From G963674955 sp963674955 (GTDB lineage Bacteria > Desulfobacterota > Desulfovibrionia > Desulfovibrionales > Desulfovibrionaceae): a stretch of 64,000 nucleotides of DNA. Positions 57,183 through 64,000 of this stretch are shown here, in pieces. Where the stretch lies: positions 744,001 to 808,000 of the forward strand of contig CAXXKR010000001.1 of assembly GCA_963674955.2 (NCBI GenBank), in the 5' to 3' direction. The number at the start of each line of letters is the position of its first letter. Positions within the stretch are counted from its first letter, which is position 1. A model generated the notes under the pieces. The model did no database searches, was not told where the DNA came from, and saw only the letters and a program-made list of their open reading frames with translations. The position numbers and the translations under genes were made by a program.

Positions 57183-57241
57183 TTTATCCGGAATAATCCG
57201 GTTATGATAAATGATGGTAAAGTAATCAGGAGGATTTAATA

Positions 57242-58672
57242 ATGACTGCAAAGGTGATGGCCATAGAGCCGGATTTGAAGAACAAGGTCGCCGACATGTC
57301 CCTGGCCGCTTGGGGCCGCAAGGAGATGCAACTCAGCGAGCGCGAGATGCCCGGCCTCATGGCCCTGCGCGAGAAGTACGGCAAGGAGAAGCCGCTCAAG
57401 GGGATCAAGATCATGGGCAGCCTGCACATGACCATCCAGACCGCCATGCTCATCGAGACCCTGCATGCCCTGGGCGCGGACATCCGCTGGGCCTCCTGCA
57501 ACATATTCTCGACTCAGGACCACGCCGCCGCAGCCATTGCCGAGGCCGGTACGGCCGCCGTGTTCGCCTGGAAGGGCGAGACCCTGGAAGAGTACTGGTG
57601 GTGCACCGAGCAGGCCCTGACCTGGCCCGACGGCTCCGGCCCTGACCTCATCGTGGACGACGGCGGCGACGCCACATTGTTCGTGCACCAGGGTTGCAAG
57701 GTGGAGAAGAAGCCTTCCCTTTGCGACAAGAAATACGACGTGCATGAGTTTCAGGTCATCATGGACCGTTTGGCAGAAAGCGTGAAGTCCGATCCCGGCA
57801 AGTGGCAGCGCATCGGCGACAACATCCGCGGCGTTTCCGAGGAGACCACCACGGGCGTGCACAGGCTTTACGAGATGCAGCGCAAGGGCGAACTGCTTTT
57901 CCCGGCCTTCAACGTCAACGATTCCGTGACCAAGTCCAAGTTCGACAACCTCTACGGCTGCCGCGAATCCCTGGCCGACGGCATCAAGCGGGCCACCGAC
58001 GTGATGATCGCGGGCAAGGTCGTGGTCGTGGCCGGTTACGGCGACGTGGGCAAGGGCTGCGCCCAGTCCATGCGCGGTTTCGGCGCCCGGGTCCTGGTCA
58101 CCGAGATCGATCCCATCTGCGCCCTGCAGGCGGCTATGGAAGGCTACGAGGTGGTACCCATGAACGAAGCCGCGCCCCAGGGCGACATATTCGTCTCGGC
58201 CACGGGCAACTACCACGTTGTGAGCGGCAAGCACATGGAAATGATGAAGGACGAGGCCATCCTCTGCAACATCGGCCACTTCGACAGCGAAATCGAGATG
58301 TCCTACCTTGAAGCCAATCCCAAGTGCACCAAGATCGAGGTCAAGCCCCAGGTCGACAAGTGGACCCTGGAATCTGGAAGGTCCATCATTGTCCTGGCGG
58401 AAGGCCGTCTCGTGAACCTGGGCTGCGCCACGGGCCACCCCAGCTTCGTCATGAGCAACTCCTTCACCAACCAGGTCCTGGCCCAGCTCGACCTGGCCAA
58501 GAACGACTACGAACCGCAGGTCATGATCCTGCCCAAGACCCTGGACGAGGAAGTCGCCCGCCTGCACCTTGAGCGCATCGGCGTCAAACTCGACACTCTC
58601 ACCGAGGAACAGGCCGGCTACATCGGCGTGACAGTCAACGGTCCCTTCAAGCCCGACCATTACAGGTACTAG
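57242..58672 (+). CDS. ahcY: S-adenosylhomocysteine hydrolase
   Basis: 476 residues, the long bacterial form. It hydrolyses SAH to adenosine and homocysteine with tightly bound NAD. Visible motifs are LHMTIQTAMLIETL (N-terminus), DDGGDATLFVHQG, EETTTGVHRLYEM, NVNDSVTKSKFDN, VVAGYGDVGKGCAQ (NAD-binding Rossmann loop near 265) and the C-terminal PDHYRY. AGGAGG precedes the ATG by seven bases. It follows sahR on the same strand and ends at a strong hairpin. Confidence 0.97.
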   Translation: MTAKVMAIEPDLKNKVADMSLAAWGRKEMQLSEREMPGLMALREKYGKEKPLKGIKIMGSLHMTIQTAMLIETLHALGADIRWASCNIFSTQDHAAAAIAEAGTAAVFAWKGETLEEYWWCTEQALTWPDGSGPDLIVDDGGDATLFVHQGCKVEKKPSLCDKKYDVHEFQVIMDRLAESVKSDPGKWQRIGDNIRGVSEETTTGVHRLYEMQRKGELLFPAFNVNDSVTKSKFDNLYGCRESLADGIKRATDVMIAGKVVVVAGYGDVGKGCAQSMRGFGARVLVTEIDPICALQAAMEGYEVVPMNEAAPQGDIFVSATGNYHVVSGKHMEMMKDEAILCNIGHFDSEIEMSYLEANPKCTKIEVKPQVDKWTLESGRSIIVLAEGRLVNLGCATGHPSFVMSNSFTNQVLAQLDLAKNDYEPQVMILPKTLDEEVARLHLERIGVKLDTLTEEQAGYIGVTVNGPFKPDHYRY

Positions 58673-58682
58673 AAAGTCGTGG

Positions 58683-58716
58683 ACGGGACCGGAAACGATT
58701 CCGGTCCCGTCTATTG
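58683..58716 (+). terminator. Terminator after ahcY
   Basis: A perfect 12-bp stem (ACGGGACCGGAA and its complement) with the 4-base loop ACGA, followed by only a weak T stretch (CTATTG). Confidence 0.75.
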
Positions 58717-58774
58717 ACTCGAGTCCCTCTTGAAGCTAGGTTTCGGCGGAAATCCACCAAGGAACAACATCAAT

Positions 58775-60265
58775 ATGAAGAATCCCTTTCGTTTCGCTTT
58801 TGCCCTGGTCTGTCTTTTTGCCCTGTGTATTCCGGCTCGGGCCGCCGACCTTTCCATTCAGTCGTCGACGCACCTTTTTTCCGCCGGGGCGACATCCTAT
58901 GCCGCTGAGAGCGCCATGGACGGCGACCCAACCACAGCCTGGATAGAGGGCGTGGCCGGGGCGGGAACGGGCCAGTGGCTGCTGATCGAATTTTCGGTCG
59001 AGTCGGTCGTCAGGAAGATCGGGGTGACCAACGGCTTCCAGAAGAACGGCTCCTTCAACCGGCACAACAAGATCAAGAAGGCCACCCTGGTTTATTCCGA
59101 CGGCGCGAGCCAGGAGTTCGAACTCAAGGACGAGATGGGCGTCCAGTATGTGGAATGCAGGCCCGTGCCCACAAAGTCCATCAAGCTGGTCATCGACGAG
59201 ATTCACCCGGCGCGCGAACTCAGGTTCAGGGGTGACACCGCTCTTTCCGAGATTCAGGTGGAGCTTGACCCGAACTATGCCGCCCCGGTTGAAACGGCGG
59301 CGGCCAAACCCGCTCCGGAAGACGTTGCCGAGGAGTTTCGGGACGATTCGGTGGAAGCGGTCACACCGCCGCCCACGGCCACCAACCTCATGGTCAACGT
59401 GGACCAAAAGCCCGTGAAATCCGTGGCCATAGACGAGAACGTGTCCGCCGCCCCCAAGGTGGCGGAAGGCCTTGACGGCCTGGCCGAATCCGCCGAGACC
59501 CCAAAGAACCAAGCGCCAAAGTCGGTCGAGCCTGCCAAGACCGCAGCCGCAAGCGGGACTCGCGCAGATGTGGTGCCGCCTTTTTTTCAGGATGCAAGCC
59601 GGAAAGTTGAATCCGGCGGTGAGCCCGCAGCCGTGGACAATGTCCAGCCCGAGGCGAAGCCTGCTGCCCCGGAATCGGCTCCGGCGCCTGTCGCGGCGCC
59701 TGACGCGGTGTCTGCGGCCGGCGAGAACTCCGTGCTGAAAAGATTGCAGGAACAGTACGCCAAGGGCGTTCCGGCCGCTTCGGAGCCAACGCAGTCCGAG
59801 CCTCAGGCCGAGGCGCCGAAAGCCCGGAAACAATCCGCTGCCGCCGGCAACCCGATGCTCAAACGCTTGCAGGAACAGTTTGAACACGACCAGTCGGCCA
59901 TGGATTCCGATCCTTCCGCGGAGCTGATTTACGTGGTCAAGACCTACTACCAGCGCATGTACACCCTGGATGACAAGTATGACGAGCTTTTCGCCGAATC
60001 CGTGCGGGAGCAGGAAGGACTGATCTTCGAAGTCTTCAGGGAAACCCAGAGAAAGCGCGGGATCTACGATCTTTTCAGGGAGGCCGTGGTGGACCTGGAA
60101 AAGTTGAACATCGTTCCCGTGGATATCGACAGGGATCTGGCCGAGGTTAAGGTGGACGGCATGTTCACCCTGTATCTGGCCGACGACTACAACGATTATC
60201 CCGAAGAAACGAAATTCGTTTTCAAGCGCGAACGCGACCACTGGAAAATTCTGGACATAAAATAA
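58775..60265 (+). CDS. Secreted discoidin-like (NADase-type glycan-binding) domain protein
   Basis: 496 residues; signal peptide 1-23 (..IPARA-ADLS). Residues of about 25-165 form a discoidin/F5-8C-like beta-sandwich of the type called NADase-type glycan-binding (ESAMDGDPTTAWIEGVAGAGTGQWLLIEF; NKIKKATLVYSDG). A long Ala/Pro/Glu linker contains two copies of the segment LKRLQEQ (about 320 and 360). The C-terminal 110 residues (AELIYVVKTYYQRMYTLDD.., FVFKRERDHWKILDIK) look like an NTF2/SnoaL-type fold. It acts outside the cytoplasm; ligand and role are unknown. The longer start at 58730 lacks a ribosome site. Confidence 0.75.
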   Translation: MKNPFRFAFALVCLFALCIPARAADLSIQSSTHLFSAGATSYAAESAMDGDPTTAWIEGVAGAGTGQWLLIEFSVESVVRKIGVTNGFQKNGSFNRHNKIKKATLVYSDGASQEFELKDEMGVQYVECRPVPTKSIKLVIDEIHPARELRFRGDTALSEIQVELDPNYAAPVETAAAKPAPEDVAEEFRDDSVEAVTPPPTATNLMVNVDQKPVKSVAIDENVSAAPKVAEGLDGLAESAETPKNQAPKSVEPAKTAAASGTRADVVPPFFQDASRKVESGGEPAAVDNVQPEAKPAAPESAPAPVAAPDAVSAAGENSVLKRLQEQYAKGVPAASEPTQSEPQAEAPKARKQSAAAGNPMLKRLQEQFEHDQSAMDSDPSAELIYVVKTYYQRMYTLDDKYDELFAESVREQEGLIFEVFRETQRKRGIYDLFREAVVDLEKLNIVPVDIDRDLAEVKVDGMFTLYLADDYNDYPEETKFVFKRERDHWKILDIK

Positions 60266-60266
60266 G

Positions 60267-60297
60267 AAACCGGGGCAAGACCCCGGTTTTTTATTTT
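60267..60297. terminator. Bidirectional terminator between the discoidin-like gene and argB
   Basis: AAACCGGGG-CAAGA-CCCCGGTTT is a perfect 9-bp stem followed by TTTTTATTTTA on the + strand. The A-rich left flank gives a T-rich tail on the minus strand as well, so it can end argB too. Confidence 0.92.
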
Positions 60298-60311
60298 AGT
60301 GAAAACCGATT

Positions 60312-61217
60312 TTATTCCTGCACTATTTCCGTGCCGATGCCCGTCATGGTGAACATCTCCAGCAGGACGCAGTTTTCCAGCCTGCCGTCGATGATGTGCG
60401 TCTTTTCCACTCCGGCCATGAGTGCTTCCAGGCAGCAGTTGAGCTTTGGGATCATCCCGCCCTTGGCCGTGCCGTCTTCGATGAGCTTGAAGGCTTCGGC
60501 CTTGGTCATGGAGGAGATGAGTTCGCCATCGGCGTCCAGCACGCCTTCGACATCGGTGAGCAGGTGCAGCCGCTTGGCTCCCAATGCTCCGGCCATGGCG
60601 CCGGCCACGGCGTCGGCGTTGATGTTGTAGGTTTCCCCGAGTTCGTCCACGCCCACAGGGGCGATGACCGGGATGAAGCCTTCCTTTTCCAGGGAGCGGA
60701 TGACTCCGGTGTTGATCTTGACCACTTCGCCGACCTTGCCCAGGTCGATGATCTCCGGCGGGGCGTCCTCCTTTTGCACGGCCAGTTCCTTTTTCCGGGC
60801 CGTGATGAGCATTCCGTCCTTTCCTGAAAGTCCCACGGCCCTGCCGCCGTTGACGTTGATCAGGTTGACGATTTCCTTGTTGACCTTGCCCACGAGCACC
60901 ATCTCCACCACGTCCATGGTGGCCTCGTCCGTGATGCGGTGGCCCTCGGTGAAACGGCTTTCGATGTGCAGGGCCTCGAGCATCTTGCCGATCTGCGGGC
61001 CTCCGCCGTGCACGATCACCGGGTTGATGCCGATATATTTAAGCAGGATCATGTTCAGGGCGAAGCTCTTCTTGAGTTCCTCGTCGATCATTGCGTGGCC
61101 GCCGTATTTAACGACCACGGTGCGGTTGAAGAACTCGCGGATGTAGGGCAGAACCTCGATGATCAGCTTGGCCTGCATCTTCTCGCGGCGCATGGCGCCT
61201 TTTGTTCCTGTGTCCAT
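60312..61217 (-). CDS. argB: Acetylglutamate kinase
   Basis: 301 residues of the amino-acid kinase family. It phosphorylates N-acetylglutamate in arginine synthesis. Motifs include TVVVKYGGHAM (about 33-43, phosphate loop), NPVIVHGGGPQIGKML (about 75), ITARKKELAV, NINADAVAGAMAGALGAKRLHLLTDVEGVL (about 198-227) and KGGMIPKLNCCLEAL. An internal Met (MQAKLI, about residue 14) is an alternative start. No other arg gene is adjacent. Confidence 0.95.
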   Translation of the reverse strand: MDTGTKGAMRREKMQAKLIIEVLPYIREFFNRTVVVKYGGHAMIDEELKKSFALNMILLKYIGINPVIVHGGGPQIGKMLEALHIESRFTEGHRITDEATMDVVEMVLVGKVNKEIVNLINVNGGRAVGLSGKDGMLITARKKELAVQKEDAPPEIIDLGKVGEVVKINTGVIRSLEKEGFIPVIAPVGVDELGETYNINADAVAGAMAGALGAKRLHLLTDVEGVLDADGELISSMTKAEAFKLIEDGTAKGGMIPKLNCCLEALMAGVEKTHIIDGRLENCVLLEMFTMTGIGTEIVQE

Positions 61218-61399
61218 GTTCTTGTCCGGTTTGCTGTTGCGGCCGCAACGGGCCGAATGTGCGAACGATATTTCACCACCGGGGCGGCCGTGTCAACATG
61301 GAGGGGCAGGCAAAGGTATTTATCATTGTCAGCGGTCTCAGTATTGCCTATGCTTGTATTGGTCCGACATATAATATTTTTTCAACGGGGAAACAGCTG

Positions 61400-62602
61400 A
61401 TGGGCGGAACAGGGATGAGGTTCGACAGGTTGGAGGTGGCGGGTTCGCTGGGCGATCTGGGCACGCTGTTGCCCCTGTCCGTGGCCATGATCGTGGTCAA
61501 CGGGCTGGACCCCATCGGGCTTTTTCTGTCCGTGGGCCTCATGTACGTGCTGGGTGGGCTGTATTTCCGCGTGCCCATAGCCGTGCAGCCCATGAAGGTG
61601 GTGGCGGCCTATTCCATAGCCATCGCCGCCACTCCCGCCCAGATCAGCGCGGCCGGGCTTCTGCTGGGGGTCTTTCTCCTGGTCATCGGGCTGAGCGGGA
61701 TAATGGACGTGGCCGCCAAGTTCATTCCCAAACCCGTGGTGCGCGGGGTGCAGCTTTCAACCGGCGTTCTGCTCATGTCCAAGGGCGTGGCCTTCATTGC
61801 CGGAACCTCGCAGTTTCAGTTGGACCTGGGCCTTGGGGAGCCCTATCTGGGCTTGCAGTCCCTGGGGCCGGTGCCCCTTGGCCTGCTTCTGGGAACCGCC
61901 TGCGGCGCCCTGACCCTTTTTCTGCTTGGCAACAAGCGTTTTCCGGCGGCCATAGCCGTGGTCGGCGCGGGGCTGTTGGCTGGCGTTTTTTTGGGTACGC
62001 ACGAAGGTTTTTCCGCCTTGGAAATCGGGCCTTATCTGCCCCGCATTCTGCCCTTCGGCCTGCCCAGCGGTCAGGATCTGGGCTTTGCCGTGCTGATTTT
62101 CGTTCTGCCCCAGATGCCCATGACCCTTGGCAATGCGGTCATCGCCACCAGGGATTTGTCCGGCGAATATTTCGGCGAGCAGGGATCAAGAGTCACGGAC
62201 AAGGCCCTTTGCGTGAGCATGGGGCTGGCCAATCTGGCCGCGACCCTGTTCGGGGGCATGCCTCTTTGCCACGGAGCTGGCGGGCTGGCGGCCCATTACA
62301 GGTTCGGGGCGCGTACCGGCGGTTCCAACCTGATCGTGGGCGGCCTGTTTCTGGTTCTGGCCTTTGCCTTCGGCCCGCACGCCCTGGCCCTGGTGCGGCT
62401 CATGCCTCTTTCCGTGCTGGGCGTGCTTCTGGTTTTCGCGGGCGGGCAGCTGGCAATGACCATCATCGACCTGCGTGAGCGAAAGGAACTCTTCGTGACC
62501 CTGACCATGGCCGGCATAGCCCTGGCCTCCAATCTGGCCTGGGCCTTTGCCGTGGGGCTGGCGCTTTCCTGGCTCATGAGGTCGAAAAGGGTGGTCGTTT
62601 AA
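61400..62602 (+). CDS. MOT1-type molybdate (or sulfate) transporter
   Basis: 400 residues, ten to twelve membrane segments. Two copies of the MOT1 half-domain signature are present: GSLGDLGTLLPLSVAMI near 15 and PQMPMTLGNAVIATRD near 235, with P-x-Q-P-M-K in IAVQPMKVVAAYSIA. MOT1 proteins are high-affinity molybdate carriers related to SulP. The ATG at 61400 (GGGGA upstream) or at 61415 may be used. A TATAAT lies at 61370-61375, a likely -10 box. The window thus encodes two Mo/W uptake routes. Confidence 0.85.
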   Translation: MGGTGMRFDRLEVAGSLGDLGTLLPLSVAMIVVNGLDPIGLFLSVGLMYVLGGLYFRVPIAVQPMKVVAAYSIAIAATPAQISAAGLLLGVFLLVIGLSGIMDVAAKFIPKPVVRGVQLSTGVLLMSKGVAFIAGTSQFQLDLGLGEPYLGLQSLGPVPLGLLLGTACGALTLFLLGNKRFPAAIAVVGAGLLAGVFLGTHEGFSALEIGPYLPRILPFGLPSGQDLGFAVLIFVLPQMPMTLGNAVIATRDLSGEYFGEQGSRVTDKALCVSMGLANLAATLFGGMPLCHGAGGLAAHYRFGARTGGSNLIVGGLFLVLAFAFGPHALALVRLMPLSVLGVLLVFAGGQLAMTIIDLRERKELFVTLTMAGIALASNLAWAFAVGLALSWLMRSKRVVV

Positions 62603-62629
62603 GGGCGGTCGTTTGTGGCTGGTACTGGG

Positions 62630-62776
62630 TCAGGACAGAACCTGGCGGTAGAGAATTCGTTCGTAGAAGGCGCACATGGCCCTTGCCGGGAGATGTCCGA
62701 GGCCCATATTCCGCAGCCTGCAGTAAAGGTGCAGGGGGTTCATTTTGTGTTGCAGTCTGGCTCTCATCATTTCCAT
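62630..62776 (-). CDS. Small protein of 48 residues
   Basis: The frame MEMMRARLQHKMNPLHLYCR .. LYRQVLS is preceded by AGAGGA seven bases upstream of the ATG. The sequence has a regular composition (HKMNPLHLYCRLRN; AMCAFYERILYRQ), rich in Arg, Leu and aromatic residues, which looks like coding rather than chance sequence. It has no signal or full membrane segment. I do not know the family. It converges with the molybdate transporter and lies upstream of and divergent from the PilZ gene. Confidence 0.5.
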   Translation of the reverse strand: MEMMRARLQHKMNPLHLYCRLRNMGLGHLPARAMCAFYERILYRQVLS

Positions 62777-62956
62777 GACTTGTCCTCTTGCCCGTCTTAT
62801 CGGACTTGCGGGGCCTGAACATTAGCGGTTGGGGGTTGATTTCGGACCTTGGCGCGTTGCCATAACGCGGCAATGTATTATATGTTTTGCTTGAAGTTGA
62901 AACTGGAATGGGAATTTCCGGTTGACGGCGCATCAACTCCAGCCGGGAGGGATGAC

Positions 62957-63313
62957 ATGTCCAATGAAATGAGAAGGCGTACCAGGATCAAGGCCGGTTA
63001 TCAGGTTTCTCTGCTGGTGGGCGACAGGGAAATTCCGGTGACCACCAGGGATCTCAGCCTCAAGGGACTCTCCTGCCTGCCCGTGGAGGGGCTGGAACAG
63101 GGAATGGAATGCGAGGTGCGCATTTCCCTGGCCGACGACATCAACATCCTGGCTTCCGGGAATATTGTGCGTGTCGACAAGGCGGGTGTAGCCGTCGATT
63201 TCACCAGCATCGAGGAGGAGAGTTTCTTCCATCTCCATCGACTGGTCGAATTGAACTACGGGGACGGAGACAAGATCGGCGAGGAGATTCACACCCCCGC
63301 CTTCAAGGTCTAG
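62957..63313 (+). CDS. PilZ-domain c-di-GMP-binding protein
   Basis: 118 residues; the ATG at 62957 follows GGGAGGG. A single PilZ domain has the binding signatures R-R-R-T-R near residue 6-10 (first arginine motif) and TTRDLSLKGLSC (D/N-x-S-x-x-G). It should bind cyclic di-GMP. No effector domain is attached, so it probably acts by protein contact; candidate targets such as the Tad pilus lie far away. A convergent MFS gene ends 14 bases downstream. Confidence 0.85.
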   Translation: MSNEMRRRTRIKAGYQVSLLVGDREIPVTTRDLSLKGLSCLPVEGLEQGMECEVRISLADDINILASGNIVRVDKAGVAVDFTSIEEESFFHLHRLVELNYGDGDKIGEEIHTPAFKV

Positions 63314-63327
63314 TACGACGACCCTTC

Positions 63328-64000
63328 CTACTTGATGGCCCAGAACGCAAGGGCCAGCATCAGCACCGAGCAAAGCGCCCCGGCGATAAACACCGCATCC
63401 ATGCCCCACAAGGCCAGCACCCCGCCCATGAGCAGGGGGGCTATGGTCTGCGCAAGTCGCAGGACCATGCCGTTGGCGGCCATGAAGGCCCCGCGGCTTT
63501 CCATGGGCGCCAGTCCGGCGAGCAGGGTCATGGCGCTGGGGATGTTCAACCCCTGGGCCAGTCCGAAAAGGACGATGGGCACGGAGCAGAGCCAGAAGTT
63601 CGGAGCCAGGGGCAGGAGCAGCATGGCCGGGATGTACAGAACGAACGCCGCCCTGAGCATGTGCGCCTCGCCGAATCTTTTGGACAGCCTGCCCAATTGC
63701 GACGCGGCCAGGGCCGTGACGAAGGAGGCCACGGAAAAAATGCCGCCGATGGCCATGGGCGATGAACCGAAACGTTTGTCCATGAGAATGGGCAGATATG
63801 TGACCATGGGGCCGTAAAGGATGACAAAGGTCAGCAGGGTTGCGGTGAACAGGGCCAGGGCCTGCCTGGAGCGCATTTGCGCCAGTGATGATTTTATGTA
63901 GTCCTTGAAGTTCTGCGCGGATTTGGGCTCCGGGTTGTCCAGGCGCAGAAAGACCAGAAATCCAAGGGGAATGGCCACCACGGGCAGCAGAAATGGCCAT
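63328..64000 (-). CDS. MFS transporter, C-terminal part (5' end beyond window)
   Basis: At least 224 residues are visible and the frame is open to the right edge. About six hydrophobic segments form the C-terminal half of a major facilitator (FTATLLTFVILYGPMVTYLPILM, GGIFSVASFVTALAASQLGRLSKRFGE with the G-x-L-x-x-R-x-G loop motif). The fold resembles drug/metabolite efflux members; the substrate is unknown. Confidence 0.85.
   Translation of the reverse strand, partial: WPFLLPVVAIPLGFLVFLRLDNPEPKSAQNFKDYIKSSLAQMRSRQALALFTATLLTFVILYGPMVTYLPILMDKRFGSSPMAIGGIFSVASFVTALAASQLGRLSKRFGEAHMLRAAFVLYIPAMLLLPLAPNFWLCSVPIVLFGLAQGLNIPSAMTLLAGLAPMESRGAFMAANGMVLRLAQTIAPLLMGGVLALWGMDAVFIAGALCSVLMLALAFWAIK

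Noticed and set aside
57183..57241. SAH riboswitch before ahcY
   Set aside because: The gap is only 59 bases and lacks the conserved SAH-riboswitch core; regulation by the SahR protein explains the locus.
58736..60241. 501-codon antisense frame opposite the discoidin-like gene
   Set aside because: Low-complexity Arg/His/Gly sequence complementary to an Ala/Pro/Glu-rich linker; the + strand gene has a signal peptide and domains.

Overview
The window looks like a chromosome segment of a strictly anaerobic, sulfate-reducing Desulfovibrionales-type bacterium (Desulfovibrio or Pseudodesulfovibrio relatives). The reasons are a rubredoxin:oxygen oxidoreductase, rubredoxin, desulfoferrodoxin and rubrerythrin cluster, a monofunctional Ni-CO dehydrogenase (cooS/cooC), a SahR-type regulator beside ahcY, many PAS hybrid kinases, and G+C-rich coding sequence. 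The assignment rests on gene content; no database search was possible.

Layout. 1-7430 is the 3' part of a Flp/Tad pilus operon (cpaD-like tail, cpaE/tadZ, cpaF/tadA, tadB, tadC, a TadD-SPOR lipoprotein, a BON-domain lipoprotein). 7529-13976 is a signalling block: a GAF-PAS hybrid kinase, then a probable sigma-54-driven set of STAS protein, PAS hybrid kinase and NtrC-type regulator. 14177-16870 holds cooS and cooC, preceded by a perfect 13-bp-arm palindrome. A membrane hybrid kinase converges on cooC. 19570-22585 carries a DMT exporter, an AraC regulator, a small membrane protein and a CgeB-like glycosyltransferase.

22727-29473 (all minus strand) is a compact oxygen-defence region: ferritin, cytochrome bd (cydAB), a HEAT-like protein, flavodiiron oxidase, rubredoxin, superoxide reductase, rubrerythrin and a PerR-like repressor with three similar operator-like sites. 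A ZIP metal transporter, three sequences resembling type I-E CRISPR repeats, and a molybdate/tungstate ABC transporter follow.

33961-54886 is a genomic island of about 20.9 kb bounded by a 91/92-bp direct repeat made of the 3' half of tRNA-Glu plus its terminator. It carries a 2927-residue cyclic beta-1,2-glucan synthase-like protein, a CheB-CheR-PAS fusion overlapping a PAS kinase, a five-gene Liv-type ABC transporter, and several broken genes: two IS3-family remnants, a B12-binding radical-SAM stub, and an ArsC/Spx-family remnant with an in-frame TGA at the catalytic cysteine position. No integrase is visible.

Beyond the island lie tRNA-Glu and tRNA-Gln, a conserved-looking hypothetical, a DUF721 protein, sahR-ahcY with a SahR-like operator, a secreted discoidin-like protein, argB, a MOT1-type molybdate transporter, an unlisted 48-residue small gene, a PilZ protein and a truncated MFS transporter.
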